A stretch of 64,000 nucleotides of DNA from Flavobacteriales bacterium (GTDB taxonomy: Bacteria > Bacteroidota > Bacteroidia > Flavobacteriales_F > PHOS-HE28): assembly GCA_013360395.1 (NCBI GenBank), contig JABWBQ010000009.1:20405-84404 (forward strand), given 5' to 3'. Under the pieces are notes generated by a model that did no database searches, was not told the origin of the DNA, and worked only from the letters and a program-made list of their open reading frames with translations. A program made the translations under genes and the position numbers. Of this stretch, positions 8,447 to 17,846 are shown one piece after another; positions within the stretch are counted from its first letter, which is position 1, and each line of letters begins with the position of its first letter.

Positions 8447-9585
8447 GCTCGTGCGTCGGTGTTGGCGAGGGCGATGGTCTCGCGGGCGATGGTGGCTGCG
8501 GCGTCCGGGCGGCCCAGACCCATGATGGCCTTGCGCATGCGTTCGCGCGCCGGTGCGTCCTGCAGCAGGCGCAGCACGGCAGGTCCCAGTTCCTCCCGGG
8601 TGCGGTCGTCGCGCACCAGCATGGCCGCACCGCGGTCGGTGAGCACGCGCGCATTGGAGGTTTGATGGTCCTCGGCCGCGGTGGGCAGGGGCACCAGCAC
8701 CGCCGGACGTCCCACCAGGCACAGTTCGCTGATGCTGATGGCACCGGCACGCGCCACCACCACATCGGCGCAGGCGTAGGCCAGGTCCATGCGGTCGATG
8801 AAGGGGAGCACCCTGCAATCGGGATAGCCCAGGTCATCGACGGCCTTGCGTGCCCGGTCGAGGAAGGGGTTGCCCGTCTGCCAGATCACCTGGGCTCCCG
8901 CGGCCTTCCAGGCGGCCAGGGAGGCCTCCACACCGAGGTTCACCCCGCGCGCGCCCAGGCTGCCGCCCGTCACGAGCACCACCGGTGCGTCGCTGCGGAA
9001 CCCGAAGTGGGTCAACGCTTCGGGGCGCCGGCCTTCCACGCGCACGGTCTCGGTGCGCACGGGATTGCCGGTAAGGCGCAGACGGTCCTTGGGGAAGAAG
9101 CGCTCCATGCCCGGATAGGCCACGCAGATGCGCCGTGCGCGGCGCCCCAACTGGATGTTGGTCTTCCCGGCATGGCTGTTCTGCTCCTGGATCAGGGTGG
9201 GCACGCCCATGCGCTGGGCCACGGCGAGCAGCGGGCCGCTCGCGTAGCCGCCCACGCCCACGGCCACGTCCGGTCGGAAGGAGCGCAGCAGGCGCCGCGC
9301 CTTCAGGAGGCTGCGCAGCAGCATCCAGGGCAGGCCCAGGTTGGCCAGCAGTGCACCGCGTTGGAACCCCCGGATGGGCAGGCCCACGATGCGGTGTCCG
9401 GCGGCGGGCACCTTGGTCATCTCCATGCGTCCCTCCGCGCCCACGAAGAGCACCTCCGCGCCGGGCGACGCCTCCCGCACGGCGTTCGCGATGGCGATCG
9501 CCGGGAAGATGTGCCCACCGGTGCCTCCTCCGCTGATCATCAGCCTAAGCGGCCGCCGGGGCGGTGCCTGATCGGGGTTCGACAT
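8443..9585 (-). CDS. murG: Undecaprenyldiphospho-muramoylpentapeptide GlcNAc transferase MurG
   Basis: 380 residues, GT28 family. It transfers GlcNAc to lipid I to make lipid II on the inner face of the membrane. Visible are the N-terminal SGGGTGGHIFPA loop, VGVGGYASGP and the C-terminal donor-binding GGSLGARGVN and RAGAISISEL segments. The start at 9585 lies 41 nt inside ftsW; a GTG/TTG further upstream would lengthen the overlap. It follows ftsW, as in many Bacteroidota. Confidence 0.97.
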   Translation of the reverse strand: MSNPDQAPPRRPLRLMISGGGTGGHIFPAIAIANAVREASPGAEVLFVGAEGRMEMTKVPAAGHRIVGLPIRGFQRGALLANLGLPWMLLRSLLKARRLLRSFRPDVAVGVGGYASGPLLAVAQRMGVPTLIQEQNSHAGKTNIQLGRRARRICVAYPGMERFFPKDRLRLTGNPVRTETVRVEGRRPEALTHFGFRSDAPVVLVTGGSLGARGVNLGVEASLAAWKAAGAQVIWQTGNPFLDRARKAVDDLGYPDCRVLPFIDRMDLAYACADVVVARAGAISISELCLVGRPAVLVPLPTAAEDHQTSNARVLTDRGAAMLVRDDRTREELGPAVLRLLQDAPARERMRKAIMGLGRPDAAATIARETIALANTDARA

Positions 9586-10732
9586 GTTGGTTCGCGGGTT
9601 CGTCGTACACACTGCGGCTCACGCTCAGCACGATGCCGATCATGAGGCTGGTGAACCAGATGGAGGTGCCGCCCATGCTGACCAGGGGCAGCGGCTGGCC
9701 GGTGACAGGCACGAGGTTCACGGCCACGGCCATGTTGACCAGCGCCTGCAGCACGAGGCTCAGGCTGAGGCCCAGCGCGGTGAGCGCGCCGAAGGGCTTG
9801 GGACAGAAGCGGGCGATGCGCACGGCGCGGCCCATGAGGATGAGGTAGAGCAGCAGCAGGCCGATGCCGCCGAGCAGACTGCCGTACTCCTCGATGATGA
9901 AGGCGTAGATCATGTCCGAGTACGGGTGCGGCAGGAAGTTCCGCGAGGTGCCGCTGCCCGGGCCGTTGGGCAGCAGACCGCCGCTGGCGATCGCGATCTT
10001 GGCGTGCTCCACCTGGTAGTTGGCATCGCTGTCGGCCGACCCGTGGTTCTCCAGGCGCGCACGCCAGGTCTCCACGCGGGGCAGCAGTCCCAGGTCGCCC
10101 GCCTCGTTCACGGCCACCAGCAGGGCGAAGGCGCCGACGGCGAGGCCCACCGAGGCGGCGATCCACTTCAGCGGCACACCGCCCAGGAAGGCCACGGCCA
10201 TGCACACCACGAAGAGCAGCGCGGCGGTGCTGAAGTTGGCCGGCAGGATGGTGCCGCACACCGCACCGATGGGCAGCATGAGCTTCAGCACCACGTCGCG
10301 GAAGGTCCAGGGCGCCTCCTTGTGGCGGGCAATGGCGCGCGCCGTGAACACGATCAGCACCACCTTCGCCAGGTCGCTCGTCTGGAAGCTCTGGCCGATG
10401 AGCGGGATGCGCAGCCAGCGACTGGCATCGTTGAGGTTGGTGCCCATCAGCAGCGTGAGCACGAGCAGGCCGATGGTGACGCCGAGCAGCAGCTGCGACA
10501 GGCGGCCGTACACCCCGAACTTCAGGCGGTGCGCCCCGTACATGATGGCGCCGCCGCACACCAGCATCAGGCCGTGCTTCATCAGGAAATGCAGGGTGCC
10601 GTGCCCCTCCTGTCGGAACGCCAGGGAGGCGATCGAGCTGTACACGGCCAGGAGGCTGACCACGCCCAACAGCAGCGCCACCATCCAGATGGTGCGGTCG
10701 CCGCGCAGGTGTTCGTGGAAGAGGCGGTTCAT
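9545..10732 (-). CDS. ftsW: Septal peptidoglycan glycosyltransferase FtsW (SEDS family)
   Basis: 395 residues with about ten hydrophobic membrane segments. It is the SEDS lipid II polymerase partnering the transpeptidase FtsI at the septum. Motifs include FQTSDLAKVVLIVF, the loop with LPNGPGSGTSRNFLPHPYSDMIYAFIIEEYG (read here as shorter blocks PNGPGSG, PHPYSDMIYA, EEYG) and the C-terminal VTGQPLPLVSMGGTS. The ATG at 10732 lies 7 nt after the stop of the MurD-domain ORF. Confidence 0.97.
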   Translation of the reverse strand: MNRLFHEHLRGDRTIWMVALLLGVVSLLAVYSSIASLAFRQEGHGTLHFLMKHGLMLVCGGAIMYGAHRLKFGVYGRLSQLLLGVTIGLLVLTLLMGTNLNDASRWLRIPLIGQSFQTSDLAKVVLIVFTARAIARHKEAPWTFRDVVLKLMLPIGAVCGTILPANFSTAALLFVVCMAVAFLGGVPLKWIAASVGLAVGAFALLVAVNEAGDLGLLPRVETWRARLENHGSADSDANYQVEHAKIAIASGGLLPNGPGSGTSRNFLPHPYSDMIYAFIIEEYGSLLGGIGLLLLYLILMGRAVRIARFCPKPFGALTALGLSLSLVLQALVNMAVAVNLVPVTGQPLPLVSMGGTSIWFTSLMIGIVLSVSRSVYDEPANQHVEPRSGTAPAAA

Positions 10733-10739
10733 CGGTGCA

Positions 10740-11252
10740 TCACAGTTCGCGTACGGTGCGTTTGAAGGCGTGGCCGCGCTCCTCGTAGTTGGCGAAGCCG
10801 CCGCCGCTGGGGCAGGCCGGGCTGAAGAGCACCACCTCACCGGCACCCGCCAGCTCGTGGGCCAGGAAGACCGCGGTGCGCAGATCGCCGGCCTGATACA
10901 CCTGGCCGAGCGCTTCGCGCATGGTCGCGGGCACCTCCCCCACCGTCGCCCCGCACAGGATCAGCGCCGTGACATGATCGCCCAGGAAGGCCCGCACCGC
11001 CGCGTCGCCCAACCCCTCCGGCAGTTCGCCCGCGATCCACAGCACGGGCTTCTCGATGGCGGCCAGGGACCTCAGTGTGGCGTCGAGGAAGGTGGCGCGC
11101 GAGTCGTTGATGTACTCCACGCCGCGCACCATGCCCACGAATTCCATCCGGTGGGGGGCGCTCCGCAGCTCGTCCAGCGCATGTGCGCGGGCCTCCACCA
11201 GGCCTGCGCGGGCCTGACGCAAGTTCAGCAGGTGCAGGGTGTCCTTGTCCAT
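10740..11252 (-). CDS. Stand-alone MurD C-terminal (glutamate ligase) domain protein
   Basis: 170 residues that align throughout with the last third of the MurD encoded just upstream: YINDSRATFLDATLRSL against [25 protein letters not shown] against [27 protein letters not shown] against [19 protein letters not shown]. Both the UDP-binding and ATP-binding domains are missing, so it cannot be a complete ligase. Residues matching the E. coli MurD D-Glu site are kept (Ser144, Phe153) except that the equivalent of Lys348 is Arg52. It has its own ATG, no frameshift or stop, starts 34 nt after murD and ends 7 nt before ftsW. A maintained regulatory or binding role is my inference; a decaying duplication is the alternative. 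Confidence 0.85.
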   Translation of the reverse strand: MDKDTLHLLNLRQARAGLVEARAHALDELRSAPHRMEFVGMVRGVEYINDSRATFLDATLRSLAAIEKPVLWIAGELPEGLGDAAVRAFLGDHVTALILCGATVGEVPATMREALGQVYQAGDLRTAVFLAHELAGAGEVVLFSPACPSGGGFANYEERGHAFKRTVREL

Positions 11253-11286
11253 GGCGGTGGTGATGCTTGTGGTTCCGTTCCGGGGT

Positions 11287-12621
11287 TCAGAGGGACCTGA
11301 CGGCGGCCTTGAACCGACGGCCCCGGTCCTCGTAGTTCTCGAACAGGTCGAAGCTTTTGCAGGCCGGGCTCAGGAGCACCGTGTCGCCCTCATCCGCCAG
11401 CGCGTAGGCGGCCTGGACGGCGTGTTCGGCGCTGCCGGTCTCCACGAAGTCCTTCACCACGGTGGCGAAGGCATCGCGCAGACGGCCGTTGTCCCGACCC
11501 AGGCACACGATGGCCTTCACCTTCTCCTTCACCAGGGGCAGCAGCTGTGTGTAGTCGTTGCCGTGCTCCTCCCCGCCGGCGATCCAGACCACGGGGCGGT
11601 CCATGCTCTCCAGGGCGTACCACGCACTGTTCACGTTGGTGGCCTTCGAGTCGTTGATGAAGGTGACCCCGTGGACGGTGGCCACCCGTTCCAGGCGATG
11701 CTCCACGTTCTGGAAATCGCTCAGGCTCTCGCGCAGGGCCTCGCTCCGCACCTCCAGGATGCGTGCGGCGATGCCGGCGGCCAGCGAGTTGTACACGTTG
11801 TGCCTGCCCTGCAGGGCGAGTTCATGTATGGACATGCGGAACGGGTTTTGGTCTGTGTGGATGTGGATGTGGGCGTCGTCGAGCCATCCACCGCGGCCAA
11901 GGGGGCGTTGGATGGAGAAAGGCCAGCGCTGCGCACGCACCGGGTGCAGGTCGATGCCGCGCATCACCTCCGGGTCGTCGGCGCAATGGATGAAGTGGTC
12001 GTCGCCGGTCATGTTCATCGCGATGCGGAACTTGCTCGCGACGTAGTTCTCCATCCGGTCGCCATAGCGGTCCAGGTGGTCCGGCGTGATGTTGAGCAGC
12101 ACGGCGACATGGGGCCGCAGGGTGCGGATGCCGTCGAGCTGGAAGCTGCTCAGCTCGAGCACGTAGAGGGCGTGGTCCCGTTCGGCGACGAGGCCCGCGA
12201 AGCTGCGGCCCACGTTGCCGCCCAGGCCGGCGTCGATGCCCGCCGCTGTGAGGATGTGGTGCAGGAGCAGCGTGGTGGTGGTCTTGCCGTTGCTGCCGGT
12301 GATGGCCACGATGGGCGCGTTGGCATGGCGGGCGGCCAGCTCCACCTCGCTGATCACGGGGATGCCCCGCGCATGGGCCGCGGCCACCAGGGCGGCGGTG
12401 TCGGGGATGCCGGGGCTCTTCACCACCTCGTCGGCCGACAGCACGCGCGCGGCCGAATGCCCGCCCTCCTCGAAGGGGATCCCGTGCGCTACCAGCACAT
12501 CGCGGTATTGCGGCTTGATCGCGGCGCCGTCGCTCACGAACACCGGCAGGCCCAGCTTCTGCGCCAGCACCGCCGCGCCCACCCCGCTCTCCTGCGCACC
12601 GAGCACCACCAGGGACCTCAT
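11287..12621 (-). CDS. murD: UDP-N-acetylmuramoylalanine--D-glutamate ligase MurD
   Basis: 444 residues, the complete three-domain Mur ligase adding D-Glu to UDP-MurNAc-L-Ala. The ATP loop is GSNGKTT (109-115), [11 protein letters not shown] follows, and the C-terminal domain has INDSKATN and [10 protein letters not shown]. The start at 12621 overlaps the mraY stop (ATGA, 12618-12621). The gene is followed by a second, partial copy of its own C-terminal domain. Confidence 0.97.
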   Translation of the reverse strand: MRSLVVLGAQESGVGAAVLAQKLGLPVFVSDGAAIKPQYRDVLVAHGIPFEEGGHSAARVLSADEVVKSPGIPDTAALVAAAHARGIPVISEVELAARHANAPIVAITGSNGKTTTTLLLHHILTAAGIDAGLGGNVGRSFAGLVAERDHALYVLELSSFQLDGIRTLRPHVAVLLNITPDHLDRYGDRMENYVASKFRIAMNMTGDDHFIHCADDPEVMRGIDLHPVRAQRWPFSIQRPLGRGGWLDDAHIHIHTDQNPFRMSIHELALQGRHNVYNSLAAGIAARILEVRSEALRESLSDFQNVEHRLERVATVHGVTFINDSKATNVNSAWYALESMDRPVVWIAGGEEHGNDYTQLLPLVKEKVKAIVCLGRDNGRLRDAFATVVKDFVETGSAEHAVQAAYALADEGDTVLLSPACKSFDLFENYEDRGRRFKAAVRSL

Positions 12622-13865
12622 CGCAGCTTGAGGGTTACGATGCTCAACACGGCGAGCATGATGCCGACGATCCAGAAGCGGCTCACGATCTTGCTTTCGT
12701 GCACGCCCTTCTTCTGGAAGTGATGGTGCAGGGGCGACATCAGGAAGATCCTGCGCCCCTCGCCGTACTTGCGCTTGGTCCACTTGAACCAGGAGACCTG
12801 CATCACCACGCTGAGGTTCTCCACCAGGAAGACCCCGCACAGCACGGGGATCAGCAGCTCCTTGCGCACCAGGATGGCCAGCGTGGCGATGATGCCGCCG
12901 AGGGCGAGGCTGCCGGTGTCGCCCATGAAGACCTGCGCCGGATAGGCGTTGTACCAGAGGAAGCCGATGCAGGCCCCCAGCATCGCACCGATGTACACCG
13001 CCAGTTCACCGCTGTCGGGGATGTACATGATGTCCAGGTACTCCGAGAAGATGATGTTGCCGCTCACGTACGCCAGCACGCCCAGGGCCAGCACCATGAT
13101 GGCGGAGGTGCCCGTGGCCAGCCCGTCCAGCCCGTCGGTGATGTTGGCACCGTTGCTCACCGCGGTGATGATGAAGATGACCACCAGGATGTAGAGCACC
13201 CAGGTGTAGCGGCGCGCCTCGCGACCGAACATGCCGAGCACCGAGGAGTAGTTGAACTCGTTGCCCTTGACGAAGGGGATGGTGGTGTTGGGGCTTTTGC
13301 GGTCCAGCAGGTGGTGCACGGTGCCGTCCTCCTCCACGTAGGTGCTCAGCGCCGCGGGGTCCAGCTGTTCGGCGAGCACCGCCGGCACCTCCACCTTGGT
13401 GCGTATGTCCGGATGGAAATAGACCACCGCACCGACGATGATGCCGATGCCGACCTGCCCCACGACCTTGAACCGGCCCGCCAGCCCGCGCTTGTCCTTC
13501 TTGAAGACCTTGATGTGGTCGTCGATGAAACCGATGGCACCGAGCCACACGGTGACCGCGAGCATGAGCAGGATGTAGATGTTGTCCAGGCGTGCGAAGA
13601 GCAGCGTGGGGACGAGGATGGCCGAGAGGATGATGAGGCCGCCCATGGTGGGCGTGCCCTGCTTGCTCAGCTGCCCTTCCAGGCCCAGGTCGCGCACCGT
13701 CTCGCCCACCTGCATGCGGCGCAGCAGGCGGATGATGCCCTTGCCGAACCACAGGCTGATGACCAGGGAGACGAACACGGCCATGCCCGCGCGGAAGGAG
13801 ATGTAGTTGAACGCACCGCTCCCGGGGAGGGAGAAACCGATGGCCTTGAACAGGTGGTACAGCAT
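12618..13865 (-). CDS. mraY: Phospho-MurNAc-pentapeptide transferase MraY
   Basis: 415 residues and about ten membrane helices. It makes lipid I from UDP-MurNAc-pentapeptide and undecaprenyl phosphate. The catalytic aspartates are visible in [15 protein letters not shown] and [15 protein letters not shown], and the C-terminal [12 protein letters not shown] is the histidine loop of the family. An extra periplasmic or loop segment with [16 protein letters not shown] makes it longer than the about 360 residues of E. coli, as is usual in Bacteroidota. Two nt separate it from murE. Confidence 0.97.
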   Translation of the reverse strand: MLYHLFKAIGFSLPGSGAFNYISFRAGMAVFVSLVISLWFGKGIIRLLRRMQVGETVRDLGLEGQLSKQGTPTMGGLIILSAILVPTLLFARLDNIYILLMLAVTVWLGAIGFIDDHIKVFKKDKRGLAGRFKVVGQVGIGIIVGAVVYFHPDIRTKVEVPAVLAEQLDPAALSTYVEEDGTVHHLLDRKSPNTTIPFVKGNEFNYSSVLGMFGREARRYTWVLYILVVIFIITAVSNGANITDGLDGLATGTSAIMVLALGVLAYVSGNIIFSEYLDIMYIPDSGELAVYIGAMLGACIGFLWYNAYPAQVFMGDTGSLALGGIIATLAILVRKELLIPVLCGVFLVENLSVVMQVSWFKWTKRKYGEGRRIFLMSPLHHHFQKKGVHESKIVSRFWIVGIMLAVLSIVTLKLR

Positions 13866-13867
13866 GG

Positions 13868-15331
13868 TCAGCGGTGCATCAGTTCAAGGGTCTCCTTCAG
13901 CACGGCGGCGTCGTCGAAGGGGTGGCGCGTGCCGGCGATCTCCTGGTAGGTCTCGTGCCCCTTGCCGGCCACCAGCACGGCATCGCCCTTTGCGGCCATG
14001 GCCACGGCCTGGCGTATGGCCTCGCGCCGGTCGGCGTTGACGAACACGCGGTCGGCATCGCCGGCGGGCACCCCCGCGCGCATCTCCGCCAGGATGGTCA
14101 TCGGGTCCTCGCTGCGCGGGTTGTCGCTGGTGAGCACCACACGGTCGCTCAGCTCCGCGGCGATGCGTGCCATCACCGGGCGCTTGGCACGGTCGCGGTC
14201 GCCGCCGCATCCCACCACGGTGATCACGCGCTGCTCGGCGCTGCACACGCCACGCATGGTCTCGAGCACGTTGCGCAGCGCGTCGGGGGAGTGCGCATAG
14301 TCCACCACGCCGAGCACGCCGCCGGGGCCGCGCACCGCCTGGAAACGCCCGCGCGGCGGCTCCAGGTCGCTCAGCGCCGTCAGCACGTCCATGGGGGCCG
14401 GGCCCAGATGCACGGCCACGGCGTACACGGCCAGCAGGTTGCTCGCGTTGAAGGCGCCGACCAGGCGGGTGTACACCTCGTGCCCGTCGATGTCGAGGTG
14501 CAGGCCGGTGAGCTCGTTCCCGATGATGCGGGCGCGATGGTCGGCCATGGCCCGCACGGCATAGCTGCGCTTGCGCGCGGCGGTGTTCTGGACCATCACC
14601 GCGCTGCGGGGATCATCGGCGTTCACCAAGGCCAGCGCATCGGGTCCCAGCTGGTCGAAGAACCGCTTCTTGGCCTGGATGTAGGCGTCGAAGGTGCCGT
14701 GGTAATCCAGATGGTCGTGGGTGATGTTGGTGAACACGCCCACATCGAAGTGCAGCCCGGTGATCCGCTCCTGCATCACGCCGTGGCTGCTCACCTCCAT
14801 GAAGCAGTGGGTCACCTTCTCGTCCACCATCTCGCGCAGCAGGGCGTTGAGGCGCACCGCGTCGGGCGTGGTGTGGGTGGCGGGCAGGGTGCGCTGGCCG
14901 ATGCGCACCTCCACGGTGCTGATCAGGCCGCACTTGTGCCCGAGGGCGCGGAAGAGGCGGTACAGCAGGGTGGCGGTGCTGGTCTTGCCGTTGGTGCCGG
15001 TGATGCCGACGAGGGTGAGCGCGCGGGAGGGGTGGTCGTGGAAGTTGTCCGCGGCGACCGCCAGCGCGTGGGCGCTGTCGGCCACCCGCACGTAGGCCAC
15101 ACCGTCCCTGGGCCGGTCCGGCATGCGCTCACAGATGATGGCGGCGGCACCGCGCCCGATGGCCTGATCGATGTGGTCGTGGCCGTCCGTCCGTGTGCCG
15201 CGCAGGGCGAAGAAGGCGCTGAAGGGGACCACCTCGCGGCTGTCGGTGCAGATCCGCTCGATGGCGGTGTTGGTGCTGCCCACCACCTGTTCCAGGCGTG
15301 CCCGGTAGAGGATGTCCTTCAACAGTTTCAT
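13868..15331 (-). CDS. murE: UDP-MurNAc-tripeptide synthetase MurE (meso-DAP type)
   Basis: 487 residues. It adds the third amino acid of the stem peptide. The ATP loop is GTNGKTS (112-118), with [10 protein letters not shown] and the C-terminal [15 protein letters not shown] is the motif of meso-diaminopimelate-adding enzymes, whereas Lys-adding enzymes differ there, so the wall is predicted to be of the mDAP type. Its ATG overlaps the ftsI stop in ATGA (15328-15331). murF and ddl are not in the cluster. Confidence 0.96.
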   Translation of the reverse strand: MKLLKDILYRARLEQVVGSTNTAIERICTDSREVVPFSAFFALRGTRTDGHDHIDQAIGRGAAAIICERMPDRPRDGVAYVRVADSAHALAVAADNFHDHPSRALTLVGITGTNGKTSTATLLYRLFRALGHKCGLISTVEVRIGQRTLPATHTTPDAVRLNALLREMVDEKVTHCFMEVSSHGVMQERITGLHFDVGVFTNITHDHLDYHGTFDAYIQAKKRFFDQLGPDALALVNADDPRSAVMVQNTAARKRSYAVRAMADHRARIIGNELTGLHLDIDGHEVYTRLVGAFNASNLLAVYAVAVHLGPAPMDVLTALSDLEPPRGRFQAVRGPGGVLGVVDYAHSPDALRNVLETMRGVCSAEQRVITVVGCGGDRDRAKRPVMARIAAELSDRVVLTSDNPRSEDPMTILAEMRAGVPAGDADRVFVNADRREAIRQAVAMAAKGDAVLVAGKGHETYQEIAGTRHPFDDAAVLKETLELMHR

Positions 15332-17448
15332 GTGGCGAGCTCCAGTACGATGGTGGTGCCGGGGGTGAAGCGGTGGCCGGGCATGAGGGACTGGCGGCGC
15401 ACCATGCCGGCGCCGGTCACCTGCACCCGCAGGCCGCGGTTCTCCAGGAGATAGAGGGCGTCGCGCAGGCCCATGCCCCCGACGTTGGGCACCACATGCT
15501 GGGCATCACCGGGCAGTCCGCGGGGCCGAAGCACCACGCTGGTGTCCGCCGCCTGCGATACGACCCATTCGCCCTCACCCTCCTGCTCCACGGGCACGCC
15601 CAGCGTGGCGAGGGCCGTGCGCAGGTCGCCCGCATGCCCGCCGAAGGTCACCGGGGTGCGCGCCTCCGGCGGGGCCAGCCCGGCCAGCCCGGTCTGCATC
15701 TCCAGGCGGTTGCTGTGGATCTTGTCGGCGATCTCCCGGAAGATGGGGCCGGCCACCACGTTGCCGTAGTAGCCGCTCATGCTGGGCGAGCTCACCACCA
15801 CGATGCAGCTGTAGCGCGGTGCGTCGGCCGGGAAATAGCCGGCGAAGGAGGCCTGGTAGCTCACGCCGGCGCTCTTGTAACCCGAGCGTTCCCTGGCGAT
15901 CTGCGCCGTGCCCGTCTTGCCGGCGATGCGGAAGTGCGCCGCCTTCAGGTTGGTGGCCGTGCCGGTGTCCACCACGCCTTCCAGCATGTGGCGCACCTGC
16001 GCCAGTGTGGCCGGGGAGCAGATGCGCTCCTTGAGGGTCACGGGTTCGAACCGCTGCACCTCCTTGCCCGCCCGCGTCACATGCGTGGCGAACTGGGGCT
16101 GCATCATCCGGCCGTCGTTGGCGATGGCGTTGTAGAAGGCCAGGACCTGCAGCGGGGTCAGGCTCACCTCGTAGCCGATGCTCATCCACGGGAGGCTCAC
16201 GCCGCTCCAGCCCTTGTCGCCCGGGTCGCGCATCACCGGCACGCCCTCGCCGGGGATCCGCACGCCCAGCGGACGGTCGAGGCCCAGCCGGCGCAGGCCG
16301 TCCACGAACCGCTTGGGGTCGTTGCGGTAGGCCTTGTGCACCACCTGCGACACGGCGGTGTTGCTGCTCAGCTCCAGGGCGCGGTGCACGGTGATGCGGC
16401 CGTAACCGCCCTCGTGCGAGTCGCGCATGATGCGGTCGTGGAAACGCACCTTGCCATCGCGCGTGTCCACCGTGTCGGTGGCCTTCACCACACCGTCCTC
16501 CAGTGCCACCATGAGGCTGGCCGTCTTGAAGGTGGAGCCGGGCTCGGTGGGCAGGCCCACGGCGTAGTTGAGGTCCTCCACGTAGGTGCTGTCGCCCTGG
16601 AGGGTGAGGTTGCTGATGGCCTTCACGTAGCCGGTGGACACCTCCATGACCACCACGCAACCGTGGTGAGCGCCGTGCTTGCGCAGCTGGGCTTCCAGGG
16701 CGGCGTCGGCCACGTCCTGCAGGTTGATGTCGATGGTGGTGTGCACATCGCTGCCGGGCACGGGGTCCTGCCCGTTGTCGTCGTCGATGGGCATCCAGAT
16801 GCCACCGGTGAGGCGGCGTTCGAGGCGGCGCCCGGTGACACCGCGCAGCCAGCTGTCGAAGCCGCCCTCGATGCCGATGGCGCTGCTGTCCTTGAGCACA
16901 TAGCCCACCGAGCGTGCGGCCAGCCGGCCGAAGGGACGCACGCGTACCGTGCGCTTCTCCAGGATCAGGCCGCTGGCATAACGGCCGCGCCGGAACAGGG
17001 GCATGTCCTTCACGGTCTGCAGCTGCTCGTGGTCCACCTTGCGCTTCACCAGGTGGTAGCGGTCGCGCCGTGCGCGTGCGGCCATCAGGTCGCGTCGGTA
17101 CTCGGCGGCCGAACGGTCGCCGAAGAGGTCGCTCAGCGCCTGGCACAGGGGGTCGATCTCGGCCCGGAGCAGCTCGTCGCTGAGGCCGTCGGCCATGAGG
17201 TCCATGCGCACCTCGTACTCGGGCACGCTGGTGCTCAGCAGGCGGCCGTCCTCGCTGTAGATGTGGCCGCGGTCGGGTTGCACGGTGCGGTAGGCCGTGG
17301 CCACGTGCTCGGCGCGGGCGGTCCAGCGCTCGCCCTCCATCAGCTGGATGACGAAGAGCTTCACCGCGATGGCCGCGGCGAAGAGCAGCAGCACACCATA
17401 GAGGAACATGGTGCGGAGGCGGAAGGCGCGCTGGGCTTCCATGGTCAT
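15328..17448 (-). CDS. ftsI: Septal transpeptidase FtsI/PBP3 with C-terminal PASTA domain
   Basis: 706 residues: one N-terminal membrane helix (about 13-34), a dimerisation domain, and a penicillin-binding transpeptidase domain with S305-T-F-K308 (nucleophile Ser305), SSN in ELSSNTAVSQ, and KTG at 511-513. The last about 65 residues (VPNVGGMGLRDALYLLENRG onward) are a PASTA domain, as in many Gram-positive and Bacteroidota division PBPs but not in E. coli FtsI. It overlaps ftsL by 4 nt (17445-17448). Confidence 0.96.
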   Translation of the reverse strand: MTMEAQRAFRLRTMFLYGVLLLFAAAIAVKLFVIQLMEGERWTARAEHVATAYRTVQPDRGHIYSEDGRLLSTSVPEYEVRMDLMADGLSDELLRAEIDPLCQALSDLFGDRSAAEYRRDLMAARARRDRYHLVKRKVDHEQLQTVKDMPLFRRGRYASGLILEKRTVRVRPFGRLAARSVGYVLKDSSAIGIEGGFDSWLRGVTGRRLERRLTGGIWMPIDDDNGQDPVPGSDVHTTIDINLQDVADAALEAQLRKHGAHHGCVVVMEVSTGYVKAISNLTLQGDSTYVEDLNYAVGLPTEPGSTFKTASLMVALEDGVVKATDTVDTRDGKVRFHDRIMRDSHEGGYGRITVHRALELSSNTAVSQVVHKAYRNDPKRFVDGLRRLGLDRPLGVRIPGEGVPVMRDPGDKGWSGVSLPWMSIGYEVSLTPLQVLAFYNAIANDGRMMQPQFATHVTRAGKEVQRFEPVTLKERICSPATLAQVRHMLEGVVDTGTATNLKAAHFRIAGKTGTAQIARERSGYKSAGVSYQASFAGYFPADAPRYSCIVVVSSPSMSGYYGNVVAGPIFREIADKIHSNRLEMQTGLAGLAPPEARTPVTFGGHAGDLRTALATLGVPVEQEGEGEWVVSQAADTSVVLRPRGLPGDAQHVVPNVGGMGLRDALYLLENRGLRVQVTGAGMVRRQSLMPGHRFTPGTTIVLELAT

Positions 17449-17846
17449 CGCACGGCCTCGGCCAGTTCGGGTTCGACGGTGATCTTGCGGGGCGGCACCC
17501 GGCTCTCGCGCAGGCCGAGCCCGGAGATGTCCTCGGCCACCTGGCTTTGCTGCTCGGTGCGGTCCAGGTGGCTGCGCACGGTGATGTACTCGCTGCGCAG
17601 TTCCTTGAGGTCGGCATCGGTGCGGTGGAGGTCGCGCACCGTGCGCTCGGTCCAGTAGCCGTAGCCGATGTACACGAGCATCAGGCCGGCGATGAAGAGC
17701 AGGAAGGGCATGTTGCCCAGCACCTGGTCGCGCGTGAGGAACGAGCCGTTGAGCACACCGGCGAGCACGCCGGGCCGTTTGGCGCGCCGTTCGGCGGCCG
17801 GCTGCCCGTCGGTGTTCTCCGGGGTGCGTGGGGTGTTGCCTTTCAT
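17445..17846 (-). CDS. FtsL-like divisome protein
   Basis: 133 residues with a basic N-terminus, a single membrane helix (about 48-66, LLFIAGLMLVYIGYGYW) and a short heptad-like periplasmic segment (TVRDLHRTDADLKELRSEYI). Size, bitopic topology and its place between rsmH and ftsI fit the Bacteroidota FtsL family. FtsL and FtsB-type proteins have very low sequence identity, so the assignment rests on context. Both ends overlap neighbours by 4 nt. Confidence 0.8.
   Translation of the reverse strand: MKGNTPRTPENTDGQPAAERRAKRPGVLAGVLNGSFLTRDQVLGNMPFLLFIAGLMLVYIGYGYWTERTVRDLHRTDADLKELRSEYITVRSHLDRTEQQSQVAEDISGLGLRESRVPPRKITVEPELAEAVR

Noticed and set aside
7211..9645. Long plus-strand frames over murC and murG
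   Set aside because: They are shadows of Mur genes with complete motifs on the other strand and show no known domain.
10740..12621. Frameshift splitting one murD into two pieces
   Set aside because: The upstream murD is full length with all three domains, so the second ORF is an extra copy of domain 3 rather than its detached end.
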